Part shown: positions 1-14,564 of the stretch, piece after piece
Numbering within the stretch: position 1 is the stretch's first letter
Layout of the letters: each line of letters begins with the position of its first letter
Assembly: GCF_964340395.1 (NCBI RefSeq)
Contig: NC_135556.1
Coordinates: 18,783,642-18,808,641, forward strand
Source: Glandiceps talaboti
Taxonomy: Eukaryota; Hemichordata; Enteropneusta; Spengelidae
Direction: 5' to 3'
Length of the DNA stretch: 25,000 bases
Made by a program: the position numbers and the translations under genes
The notes under the pieces: generated by a model
What the model was told of the DNA's origin: nothing
The model's input: only the letters and a program-made list of their open reading frames with translations
Database searches by the model: none

Positions 1-3000
1 CAGTGAAACATCCCGAAACAATGACAACGGTACAAAATGTGTGACGAAACTGTACTCAAACAGATAATGACACGTCGATGATATGTAGGCATTAAAAAAC
101 CATGTCACTATTTTTATACAGAGAAAAACACTACAAAAGCTATGCCTGTAATCTCAAATCTTGCGATTCCCAAAAGTGTGAAAATCTTGGTTTGATTTGA
201 GCAGATGTCCCACCAGTTATCACGTTCTGTGTAACTTAACTATAGACGTTTTCTGTTTCCAAGCCATTCCGACAGCCCCTTCGGCTGTGGAACGTTAGAC
301 TCTGTGATTCCAAACAATACAGCTACATCTCCGCTACAGGGGCACGTTTGGCATACGGTTGATATCAGTGAATTATGCAAATGAGTTCTTTATCATATAG
401 TCTGCCTACAAAACTGGTGCCATTTCTTAGCAAAGTTATTTCAATCGCGTCCCAGCTACTGCATCATCTGTGAAGATAGGAATTGTTCATTTTTGAAGGT
501 TAGTACTTTTTTTTACCAAATGGAACTTTCAAAGATATATTCATTTTATATCATACCGTATGTGGAATTCAGGAATACACATTTCTCATTATAGTTTATA
601 GACACCAACATAGATGTCGTCATCGAGGTATTAGTGGAAATATTAGATACACACGCTCACTAATCACAAGAGTGTGGTGTTTATATGCATGGAGAGTGTA
701 CTCGTATTTAACATGTAACCCTAAGTGCATGTAGATTTGTATGAGTCCAAACAAGATCTTGCTCTCAATTTGATTGATTTAAATTCTATTCTTTAATTCA
801 ACATTTCGAACATGCATAGAGAACCTTCACCGGGAATCTAAAAACGAATGTTGCTATGGACTTACTTTTGACCGCTTTTCATTTTTACGCTATCTGGTTT
901 TGACATTACTTTGTGTTGTTATTACTCCATTACCAACATTCTAAGTAAATTATTACCCTCTGGTATTTTATTCATGTTTAGATTGATTCTTCTGTATAAG
1001 TCCAAAACACCGAATACAAGAATTCAAATCAAATCAAATAGGGAACAAGATCTTGTTATTTCACATCGAAGTCATCATACAAACCTCCTCAAGTTCTTTT
1101 GGTCTTCCCAAGAGTCTCTAACTGTACTAATCTCCGTTCATTCAACAAACTTACATGACATATTTCGCACTGTTAGCTGCAGTGTATGTGGTAGAAAGAT
1201 GGGACAGAACACAGTTTGCTAGCACCACAGTTATAGCGTATTTGATGATGTCACTTGCAAGGAGCAATAACTTTGTCAACGAAACTAGTACTTTTCTAGA
1301 ATTACATATCCTTCGATTTAGAATTCCCCACTTTAGTCGAAGGTAGCAGTTCAAAAGAATCTTGCGACATGGGTTTGATCGATAAACGATACCACAGATA
1401 AGTAACACGTGTTACTTATATGTGACGATACTAACTAATTACATGTACTCTGTGACACTGAAGGCATTGACCGATATGTTCACCATGAATGTCAATAACA
1501 CGTGCAGATAAGGTGATGACGAAGTTTTGGTTATATTGTATTTTTTTTAATTCAGTATATAAGTCATTTATTGCATTCAAAGGCCATTAATCCAAAATAC
1601 AAATCACTATGAATAAAAAACACAATACTGTTAAAGGTTACAGTTCCAATTCATTTGCTTCAGTTCTTCATGTTAGAGCATGTTTGAGAAAGGCTGCAAG
1701 AGTTTGTAAGATAACTATTTGGTCAGATGATAACTGCTCATTAAATTTTTCATAAGTAGGCGGAGAATAAAAATATTGTGGAATATACTTGGACCTAGCA
1801 TTGGCAAAAATTACATTTCAATAGGAAGTGATACTCGTCTTTAAGTTCATTTGAGTCTCAAAGAACACAGATTTGATCGGCTCTGCCAATGCCTCGTCAT
1901 CTTTCTGTTTCAATTTTTAAACAGTGTGAAGAACATCTAAAACGGGATAACATTTTTCTATGACTAACAATGGTGACAAATACAATTCAGGTTGAAGTAA
2001 TGATTTAAAGTTTCTATAGGTATCAAGTTTATCAAGTGACATATTCAGTGACATGTTACCATGACAAATTTACTGCCAAGGTCACGTTTGTTTTAATAGC
2101 TGGCAGTGTTCAGTGTGTGAAAGATTACGTATGTAACGTATAGCGTTAGGAGAAATGTTGATATTTATCAATTTAGTAAATATCTGATTGGTTTAATCAT
2201 ATGGTTGGTAATTGTTCATTTAGGAAGGTTGTAAAATAGTAGCAGATGATTCAAAATATCGCATTTAACAGTTTTGGCAGATACAATCTTGGGTAATTAA
2301 ATGTCAACTGCTCTTACACACAGGAGTTTGGCACGAATGTTCCTGATTATGCAAACTAGGCAAATTTAATGTCATTATTTTATGATCTGTTGATTGTGAA
2401 ACCTTTTTTATCATTACTTCAGAATGTTTTAAAATCATATGAAGGATGAAGGGGTGCATAAAAGAATCAGAATCAGCTCGGTGAATCGGGCGGTGAATTA
2501 ATTTTATCTTGGAGTTCAGTGCAAGCTGGCATGGTATTCCGTCGGTCTTGGAGTTTAGTGTAAGCTGTCACGGCATTCCGCCTTACTAAATATCGGTCGA
2601 CTTTTTATCTTAAACAATAAATCATGGATCGATAAAATATGAAATGTCTTTCTGCTTTTGAGGTAACTGACCGGATAATTGTGATCGAAACTCTGTAACT
2701 GCAGGTAGATGTTTTGGAATTTGGCCGCACAACCACGTGTGAAAATGTAGTAAACTCCCATCGAGGGTATCTGACTACTCTGCAAGCACGTATTCTAGTC
2801 TTAATTGTTGTAGATATGAACTTCTGCTGTTATTTATAATTTCCTTCGCTGTGGCATGCTTTACCTTGGTTCTAAGGGGAACGTTTTGCAAACGCTTCAC
2901 ACAGACTATGGTCATATTATACAAACATGTCGACTTGTATTGGGAAATCAAAACCATTTAATAATTAAATCAGATTTAAATCTGCGATAAAGCGTACAGA

Positions 3001-3321
3001 GTAACAATACATTCAGCCAATCAAAATTAGTTAGGTTATTGGATTATATTCACGTTTGGAAGTGTCCTATTGTGATTCACATTTCTATCTTGCGTAAGAC
3101 CGTCTTTTAGGATAAGTGGTTCTTTGTTAAACCATGGTTAAACCAAATAGACAATTTTGACTCAAATTCTGCAGTAATGAAGAGTTGAAAAGTACGTAAT
3201 ATAATAATAACGCCTTTCAAATGTCCACGAAAGTGATTAAATGGGAAATTGAACTCTTGTACCTAAACGATTGTCTGTGGAAGACGTTACCCTGTCAGCG
3301 AAAGATTTTTTTGAATAGTAG
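1..3321. other. Gene-free stretch, no convincing gene
   Basis: AT-rich non-coding DNA. The open frames here are short, lack conserved motifs and lack paired splice signals in matching phase. The only local structures I see are a short hairpin (ACAGCC paired with GGCTGT, about 264-280) and the two-copy tandem repeat listed separately at 2508-2585. Confidence 0.6.
2508..2585. repeat. Two-copy 39 bp tandem duplication
   Basis: A unit starting CTTGGAGTT(C/T)AGTG and containing AAGCTG and ATTCCG occurs twice in direct tandem, at 2508-2546 and 2547-2585. The copies differ mainly by C/T transitions, which points to an old local duplication. No coding potential is seen. Confidence 0.75.
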
Positions 3322-3378
3322 AATGTAATGTAATGTAATGTAATGTAATGTAATGTAATGTATGTATGTATGTATGTA

Positions 3379-3448
<70 letters not shown>

Positions 3449-3500
3449 CGCGCGCGTGCGTGCGTGTACGTGCTCGGTGTGTGTGCGGACGTTCGTGTGT
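3322..3500. repeat. Compound microsatellite AATGT / TATG / TG / CG
   Basis: The tract runs through four phases: pentanucleotide AATGT (about 3322-3360), tetranucleotide TATG (to about 3384), dinucleotide TG (to 3440), then uninterrupted CG (3441-3456), followed by a decaying TGCG/TGTG tail. Each phase differs from the next by one change, as expected if point mutations seed new slippage units. Open frames across it translate only to low-complexity repeats. Confidence 0.95.
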
Positions 3501-5904
<2,404 letters not shown>

Positions 5905-5973
5905 GCAAACACCGTCGTCGTTCTCAGAGTAGCTCCAGTCGAACTTCACACGCCAACTTGAAGAACTCACAAA
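5905..5973 (+). other. Candidate exon, possibly a 5' UTR exon of the GPCR gene
   Basis: A 69 bp segment is bounded by a good acceptor (pyrimidine-rich CTTTCTTTCGTAG ending at 5904) and a consensus donor (AAA|GTAAGT at 5974). It is GC-richer than its surroundings. One + frame is open but encodes only a Ser/Arg-rich peptide with no recognisable family. The GPCR start lies about 590 bp downstream, and a weaker acceptor (ATCGTTCGTAG, ending 6538) sits just before it, so this could be a non-coding leader exon. The minus strand is also open across 5785-5970, so strand is uncertain. Splice signals are seen; the link to the GPCR is inference. Confidence 0.25.
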
Positions 5974-6493
5974 GTAAGTTTTCTATGTTGTAAAGTATAC
6001 AATGGAGATATTATAAGATGTTCTTGAGGTACGCAATTTTCCGACTTGACATGATACAACAATCAAGTCATCATTTCAAACTTTTAAATACTTTTTCCGT
6101 TTTCAAACCAAATAGTTCAATCTCTCCTGATTTTGCTTACTAGAAGGAATTCTGCCATATGCATTAAGAGCCAACGGGAGAAAAAATCTAGACTATCGCA
6201 TTTATGTATATTCAATTACTTGTAGAGGATGACAGATATCAATTAAGTCTTCTCCTAAGCTGACTAGATTAAGTTAATAAAGAAACCATTTATCGTTTAT
6301 TGCATTATTTGCACGCCAGTACTGGGATTAGCATTGGTGACTACATATGGAGGAGGATCGATTTATAGTTCTTTTTTATACTGTGATTTTGAAGTCAGCT
6401 ATTGAGAAATGATTTATGCATACATTCCCACTTTTGTGGTCTGAAATGAACGAAATAATACACATAATGACTTTTTTTCCATTCAGAAATACC

Positions 6494-6502
6494 TATATAT
6501 AA
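6494..6502 (+). promoter_or_regulatory. Possible TATA box of the GPCR gene
   Basis: TATATATAA lies about 63 bp upstream of the receptor ATG. Transcription starting 25-30 bp downstream would give a leader of about 35 bp. In an AT-rich genome this motif is common by chance. It also competes with the alternative of an upstream leader exon spliced to an acceptor at 6538. Confidence 0.25.
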
Positions 6503-6565
6503 CAAGCTATGGTGTACATGTATTTTATCGTTCGTAGGCTGAACTACGTCCATCAGTGATTGGCG

Positions 6566-7639
6566 ATGTTGTCGTCCGAGAACGGGAGCCTGAACGCAAA
6601 CGCAACAGAAGGAAGAAACGGTGTGCAGACAGATGTTTCTACAATACCATGGCTGAATATTTTACTTGGATGTACCGGTATCCTGGGGTTACTCGGAAAT
6701 GCTCTAGTTTGCGTTGTTTTTATACGAGTACGTGAGTTGCGAACACTGACCAATCATTTGATTGTTCATCAGGCTATCATCGATCTCCTTACTTCGTTCA
6801 TGATCGTGCTCTATTATTTGGGGCCACAATTTACATTCACGGCGAACAACATTGGTGGAGAGATCCTCTGTAGGATTTGGAAGTCGGCCTATCTGATGTG
6901 GACTTGTTTTCTTGCATCGAGTTTTAATTTGGTTGTCATTACTTTGGAGAGATTCTGTGCCATCGTCTATCCACTGCACCACGTGAGCATCTTCACCGAT
7001 ACTCGGGTTATGGTGATTCTTGCCTTCGAGTGGGTCTTTGCCTTAGCCGTCAAATCATTCAATCTCTACGTCCAACATTTCGACCAGGGACATTGCACCT
7101 CAGCTAGGAAGTGGCCATCCCCAGAGTTTGGTCGATTTGTAGGCATTGCCAATGTCTTTGGCATGTACCTGGCACCCCTACTGGTTATGGCTGTGTCTTA
7201 CGCCAAGTGCATTTTAGTTTTGAAGAAAACGTCGAGCGCAGTGCATGCGGGACCAAACCAGCCACAAGGTAACAATCAGAAACATTCCCTCAGGAGAGCC
7301 GGCCAAAATGTGCTGAAAATGCTGATCATGGTATCCCTAGCATACGCCCTTTGCTGGGGACCTAACCAAATCCTGTTTCTAGCTTTCGGCATGGGATTGA
7401 AGATTAATTTTTCGGGTTCCTTTTATCGAGCATCTGTGATCCTGGGGTTCATCAACTCGTCTGTTAATCCATTCATCTACGCTCTGAAGTATAAACAGTT
7501 TCAGCGGGGTCTTCGTGCTGTATTCTGCAAGTACAACGGTAATTTGTTAGAAGATTCTCACGGTAGCAGTGGAGCCAATAATGATACTGCTAGAAATCGT
7601 CAAGCCAGAACGAATATCGAAGCCATCCCTATTCAATAG
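6566..7639 (+). CDS. Rhodopsin-class (class A) G-protein-coupled receptor, orphan, peptide-receptor-like
   Basis: Single-exon gene for a 357-residue seven-helix plasma-membrane receptor. The open frame reaches back to a TTG at 6560, just after an in-frame TGA at 6557, but the first ATG is 6566 and is taken as the start. The N-terminus has sequons N6-G-S and N12-A-T. TM1 carries GLLGN (N45) and TM2 has IIDLL (D73). C102 at the top of TM3 can bond with C177 in loop 2. TM3 ends with E128-R129-F130 in place of DRY, and TM4 has W156. TM5 has P204 and Y212, TM6 has CWGP (263-266), and TM7 has N301-P-F-I-Y305. Helix 8 follows, with C321 as a possible palmitoylation site. The length is typical of the class, and all microswitch positions except the F of ERF are canonical, so it is probably functional. 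The overall look resembles invertebrate neuropeptide receptors (galanin/allatostatin-like group), but the ligand cannot be named. Intronless structure is common in lineage-expanded GPCRs. Confidence 0.95.
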   Translation: MLSSENGSLNANATEGRNGVQTDVSTIPWLNILLGCTGILGLLGNALVCVVFIRVRELRTLTNHLIVHQAIIDLLTSFMIVLYYLGPQFTFTANNIGGEILCRIWKSAYLMWTCFLASSFNLVVITLERFCAIVYPLHHVSIFTDTRVMVILAFEWVFALAVKSFNLYVQHFDQGHCTSARKWPSPEFGRFVGIANVFGMYLAPLLVMAVSYAKCILVLKKTSSAVHAGPNQPQGNNQKHSLRRAGQNVLKMLIMVSLAYALCWGPNQILFLAFGMGLKINFSGSFYRASVILGFINSSVNPFIYALKYKQFQRGLRAVFCKYNGNLLEDSHGSSGANNDTARNRQARTNIEAIPIQ

Positions 7640-7727
7640 TTTTTTACAAACTCTTTTAGCACCTTCTTTGTCATAAAGTCTTTGGAGTTCGAGACACATA
7701 CGCGCGCAAGGGCGCACGCACGCACAC

Positions 7728-7728
<1 letters not shown>

Positions 7729-7822
<94 letters not shown>

Positions 7823-7832
7823 CAACAACAAC

Positions 7833-7874
<42 letters not shown>

Positions 7875-7875
7875 C
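7729..7875. repeat. Compound microsatellite (GACA)n then (CAA)n, likely in the GPCR 3' UTR
   Basis: About 23 GACA units (7729-7821) run directly into about 17 CAA/AAC units (to 7875), preceded by a CGCGCG/CGCACG-rich lead-in. It begins about 90 bp after the receptor stop codon, and no AATAAA or ATTAAA hexamer lies between stop and repeat. The mature 3' UTR therefore probably includes the repeat. All open frames over it are repeat artefacts. Confidence 0.95.
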
Positions 7876-9669
<1,794 letters not shown>

Positions 9670-9680
9670 GATAATAAATC

Positions 9681-9704
9681 AATTTCAATTTCAATTTCAA
9701 TTTC
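9681..9704. repeat. (AATTTC)4 hexanucleotide repeat
   Basis: Four exact AATTTC units start 14 bp after the AT tract ends. Confidence 0.9.
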
Positions 9705-9966
9705 TATATTGAAAGACATTCAAAATTCAAAGCCCCGATAATTTGTGAAAATTGTTTTGATTTCGTGCAGCCTTACAGTGATGAAGTAAAGCTAAGGAAG
9801 AGAGACTCGTTTATTCATTGACAAAGATCACTGACAAATTCACTGTAACAATCTCTTGGGTAAAACATCGTTGCTAGTACGCGATGTTTAGATAAATGAA
9901 CACGGCATTAATATATCAAACTTTCAACAGACAAATAACAGCAGTTTTTATTGGTGAAAAAAATGA

Positions 9967-10030
9967 CCCCCCCCCCAAAAAAAAAAAAAAAAGAAAAAAG
10001 AAAAGAAAAGAAAAGAAAAGGAAAGAAGAA
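9967..10030. repeat. C-run, A-run and (AAAAG)n purine tract
   Basis: Ten consecutive C (9967-9976) are followed immediately by 16 A and then AAAAG-type units to about 10030. This is a C-to-A boundary followed by a purine mirror-like tract. The Lys-rich frame over it is an artefact. Confidence 0.9.
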
Positions 10031-12766
10031 AGAATCTTCGTGTTAAATCTCCACCAGGTGCAATTGGAACTTTTTTTGAAAATGTTTTTTTTAGCTACAA
10101 TAACTTACTCCTAATATCGTACAACGTGAACAGTATTGCATATCTGTGAATTAACATATTTTTTGTAGCAGTATATACGAGAAATGAAATCAAATCAATT
10201 TTGGATCCTCACTCAAAAATCAGCACCCTCAACGACAATCACAATTTCAACCTCTTACTTTAATACCCATGAAACAAAGAAATTATATATTTTATTCCTT
10301 TCAGGCAAAACAGTACGGTTCTAGACATGGTTAAATAACAAAACATACAACTACATTCAGAACAATTACATTGTACCTTCCATCCCAACCTGACTTTCGA
10401 AGAGGGAAGACTTTACCTCAGACCAAGCTTTGGAGAGACAGTTTAACCACATTTTTTTGCATCAGAGCAACGTTTCCCGGACTGTGATTATACAGTACTT
10501 TATACATGGAAATGACCATCTGGTCTCCATGACAGTGATTGGAAATAAGATTATAAATTTTATTTAAATATGTACTATGTAGCCGAGATACCTACTTTGT
10601 AGCTCACTCTCTAATAGATACTAATAGTCAAATAGAAAGTGAACAACAGTAAATCATCCGTAACAGTGCAAATAGCTGTGATACAGTGTTTGGGGAAAGC
10701 ATCAACTGGTAACAGCGAATTTAATGAGGTTGAAATCATTTCAAGCGTTAGGAGCGAGATCAATAGTTCAATGTAGGATTAAAAAACTATATTCTTCTAG
10801 TCAGGCCTCAGACCCCCCCCCTCCTTCTAACTAAATTTGCCAAAATTGAAAATGTTTCGGACAGCTCAATCAATTTCAAATCAGTATTATGTAGTAGTGT
10901 GTAGTACTATGAATACAAAGCCGGTACGTAGTTAGGATAAAATCGTTCATTTACTATAGCGAAAAAAATCTTCTATTTCTCAATTTGACATTTTTAAAAA
11001 GAAATATTTGCATTTAGGGGTACAAAGAAGTCCATTAAAAATAAAACCGATTTTGTAGGATGGGAACTAAAATGGCTCAACCCCCACCCCAAAGTAAAAG
11101 AATTTAGTTTTTTATCCTACATCTCCCCTTACCTTACTATGTACTCAACGATATCTACGCTACAGTAGGCAAATCGTACGCAAATATTTTGTGTAATGAG
11201 AAAAACTGACTCCTGTGAATCCAAAGCTAGTGCAGTGAAGACAAATGTAGTTTCTCCTCAGAAGACATGCATACAGTCTGTAAATAGGTTCTATTGATGT
11301 TAGTAATGGAATTATACGGTTCAAAGTTTGTTTACAACGACATTCCCAAATGTCAAATAGGGAAGACTGGTTTTATTTATACACTGAAATGCTACACAAG
11401 TCTAACGTGCAAGAAAACTATGGGAATGTTGCATTGTGGGATCGGTGACCGAAACAAGATTGAACTCAAAGTAAGCAAAAAAAAAACACCCACGCCAACA
11501 AACAAGAGTTGAAGATACCAAAGAAGACAGTATCCTTCATGGAGTATCTCAATAATTGAAGCAAAAAGAAACAGTTCTGCAAAGTTATAATCAAAGGGAT
11601 ACATATATGTACAAGCTGTAAGTACCCAGTTGGGAAATATCCAAAAGAATCAGAAATGCAATCAATCCAAAAAGGACCAAGATTTGTAAAACCATGTCTT
11701 AATTTGTAAACAAAAAACAACTAACAATGTCAATGACGTCGTGCAAAAAAGTACTTCAAAACTTACTATTTGTACTGGAAGTATGAAGTATTTCTCATAA
11801 AAATGTCATCAGAATTAAAATGAAAGAATATGGCTTTGCCTCAAGCAGTAACTGTAATAGGGAAAAAAGCAAATCTGCAAGTTTTCTATACTACTCTCAG
11901 CAATAGAGATGTTGGTCTTACAACGTCTGTGAGACTAGCTATCCATACTTTTTGTTAAAAAAACAACGTCGTTGATATATGAGAGTGTAAGTTCAAAATT
12001 GATGTAACAAGACACACCCTTTCAAACATTTCAAGATCTTTTCTGGTTTTGGTTTATTAATCAACAACCTAACAGTGCATGGAGTAGAAAAATAACCCAC
12101 GCAGTACGTCTGTATTCATGGAAATATGAAACTTCTTGACAAGCCATGCATCCTTTCAAGATCTTTCAAGGTACGCTGGATTCCAAAATGTCAAGGGCTT
12201 TTCAAATCTGGAGTATTAAAGATTGCTTTAAGGAAGATTACGGGTTTGGATTTCAGGATACATATTAACAAACCGAAAATCTACATGTTTTAGGGATAAG
12301 GGAATAAACATCCCTCTTATCTGCTAGTGAATGGAAGTGTGAAATTTGATCCTACCTCGAAATTCAACGCTTTTAACAGTTCATGGAGTCTTTAGGTAAC
12401 TAAAGGTCGTTGAAATGACCTTTATATGCAGGGGAAATCGAAGGTGAAACATTAAAATATATTCAAATAATACTTTATTATATGATGCCACGTACAGTCA
12501 ACAAAGAAGGAAGGAGTAAAAGTAAGCGCTTAGTATGCATTACAATCTAACACCTCAAGAATTACGTTGTATTTTTTCTTTAATCAACAGCAAACAAATT
12601 TTCGCTAAAAACGAATTACAGGAGCATTTGCAATGTTATACCGTATTACATGATTGTGTTCTCTCTGAATATTTTGAAGCGTCAATCACTGGCTTAATTG
12701 ATTATGTTCCGAAAGACTTATCAGTATGAAGAGACAAAAGGAAATCTTAAAGTCACAACATGTTTG
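10031..12766. other. Gene-free stretch
   Basis: About 2.7 kb of AT-rich DNA. It has a short C-run at 10813-10822 and scattered poly-A/T. Open frames at 11294-11720 and 12535-12729 show no family motif, no codon bias and no splice structure. I see no gene or clear mobile element here. Confidence 0.55.
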
Positions 12767-12904
12767 CAGTCTGATTTAAATCTGACGTGGTGAATACGGC
12801 TCGATTTACCTCTATTTCCTTCATTTAGTTTCGGGAGTGATCGCGGAACAATAATATAGAAATAAATCGAGCCGTATTCACTACATCAGATTTTAATCAG
12901 ATTG
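12767..12904. mobile_element. MITE-like foldback element, copy 1 (shorter)
   Basis: 138 bp with terminal inverted repeats of about 40 bp. The left arm begins CAGTCTGATTTAAATCTGA and continues GTGAATACGGCTCGAT. The right arm is its reverse complement, ending AATCAGATTG. The ends match the element at 24203-24411, and the centre shares GTGATCGC and GGAAC with that copy's loop, so the two belong to one family. No open frame is present, so it is non-autonomous. No clear target-site duplication is visible. Confidence 0.8.
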
Positions 12905-12912
12905 GAAACGTC

Positions 12913-13096
12913 TGTTTCAACTGATAACATAGGAACCAACCGAACGCGTATTAACCCAACACTGTAGTAAGCATTACATACTGTATAGTAAAACAACCGA
13001 TAAATTAATCGATAACGTAGTAATATTTTCTAACCAGTAATATAGTAAAAATTTATACCGATTTATCGGTTGGTTACGACGTTATCAGTTGTAACA
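12913..13096. repeat. Inverted-repeat element adjacent to MITE copy 1
   Basis: TGTT plus CAACTGATAAC followed by AACCAACCG near 12913-12942 is mirrored by CGGTTGGTT and GTTATCAGTTG at 13067-13091. Nested inside, CAACCGATAAAT (about 13001) has its exact reverse complement ATTTATCGGTTG (about 13061). It is about 180 bp, non-coding, and starts only 8 bp after MITE copy 1. It may be a second MITE family or a decayed part of a composite insertion. Confidence 0.6.
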
Positions 13097-13704
13097 ACGC
13101 CCTCTTTAGCTGATACATTGTGATCAACCAGTCAGCATATCGCGATTGTTAAACAATGACAATCGGTCGCACACACATTAAATAGGCTTCCCTGCTCTGA
13201 TGTTGCGTTGTAAAATGGAAAGTTACCGTGAGGGCGCTGTTCTCAAAAGATAGCGGGAATAGCAGTGTATTAAATTGCAAAAGGGACGCACATATAAATA
13301 AGCGTTTCCATGGATCAATGTAAGATGCATTTCTTGTCATTCTTGGACTATGAGTCTGAGAAAAAATATTGAAAAAATACAATGAATGAAAATCGTTAAT
13401 CTATCGTTTTTGTTAAATTAGATAAAAATATACATTTCATTGATCTATTGGATAATTAGGAAAATGTGTTTACTTTATCGTTTTCATCAATGTTTGATTC
13501 TATACTGCATTTAATACATGTGGATATATGAGGACAATAACTCGTTTTAAATGTACCACATATTAACATTCACCATTGCTACACAAGCTATACATATCGT
13601 CAGAGTGTATACATCTTGTCAGTATTGTAGGTATGTCGCATATATTTATGTATTGTTCAAAATCATCTATACGCATGTGCACAAGTAAGCATGCAAACCC
13701 GTCT
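13097..13704. other. Gene-free stretch
   Basis: AT-rich DNA with no accepted gene. The minus-strand frame at 13149-13382 lacks motifs and splice context. Confidence 0.5.
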
Positions 13705-13716
13705 CACTGTCTGTCC

Positions 13717-13787
<71 letters not shown>

Positions 13788-13841
13788 GGTCGGCCTGCCT
13801 GTATGTATGTATGTATGTATGTATGTATGTATGTATGTATG

Positions 13842-13872
<31 letters not shown>

Positions 13873-13946
13873 CTATGTATGTATGTATGTATGTATGTAT
13901 GTATGTATGTATGTATGTATGTATGTATGTATGTATGTATATACTA

Positions 13947-14002
<56 letters not shown>

Positions 14003-14006
14003 TTGT

Positions 14007-14051
<45 letters not shown>
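13705..14051. repeat. Four-phase compound microsatellite TGTC / TATG / TA / TG
   Basis: About 80 bp of TGTC units (13705-13784) are followed by a short degenerate CGGTCGGCCTGCCT spacer. Then come about 140 bp of GTAT units (13801-13939, one interruption at about 13870), a TA run (13939-13998) and a TG run (about 14003-14051). The long frames spanning it are repeat artefacts. Confidence 0.96.
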
Positions 14052-14052
<1 letters not shown>

Positions 14053-14564
14053 CTTTCCGTTCGTCAATGTTTGAATTGCTGACATCCTTTTGCGTGTGAA
14101 TACATTTTGACTGATTATTAATGTATAATTTGATTCAACTATATAATACATAATTAAAGTGAAGGTCTGCATGGTTTAAATATTGTATTGTGATTCTATA
14201 TAAGCTACTTACAATAACAGCGCCAAAGAACATATAGTTTGTCAGTCTATTATTAATAACGATGTGACGTTCCGTTTATGAGTGTTTGAGTGCAATGATA
14301 TATAACCACTGATCAATTGTATTTCACTCAATGACAATTCGTCGTACAAGACACAGTCCTGCAGATACTTTACTTCTGTCTGGCTATTGAAAGAAATTGA
14401 TTTTTGTGGTTAAATTTTAACTCAAAGGGTAAAGGACAGAGTCAAATATAAAGACTTAACAGATAGCTTATATCTGAAAACACGATTTAGAAGAAGGAAT
14501 TGGCAAAAATAGATACTACAAAGTGTGATATGCAAGAAATTTTTTTATTTTTTATGTTGTTAAC
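14052..14564. other. Gene-free stretch
   Basis: AT-rich non-coding DNA between the compound microsatellite and the dispersed repeat. No feature is recognised. Confidence 0.5.

Noticed and set aside
12535-12729. 64-residue + strand frame before MITE copy 1
   Set aside because: Plausible-looking peptide but no family resemblance, no splice sites in phase, and length within chance for AT-rich DNA.
13691-14099. Long + strand frames of Val/Cys/Met/Tyr repeats
   Set aside because: They are translations of TGTC, TATG, TA and TG microsatellites in several frames.
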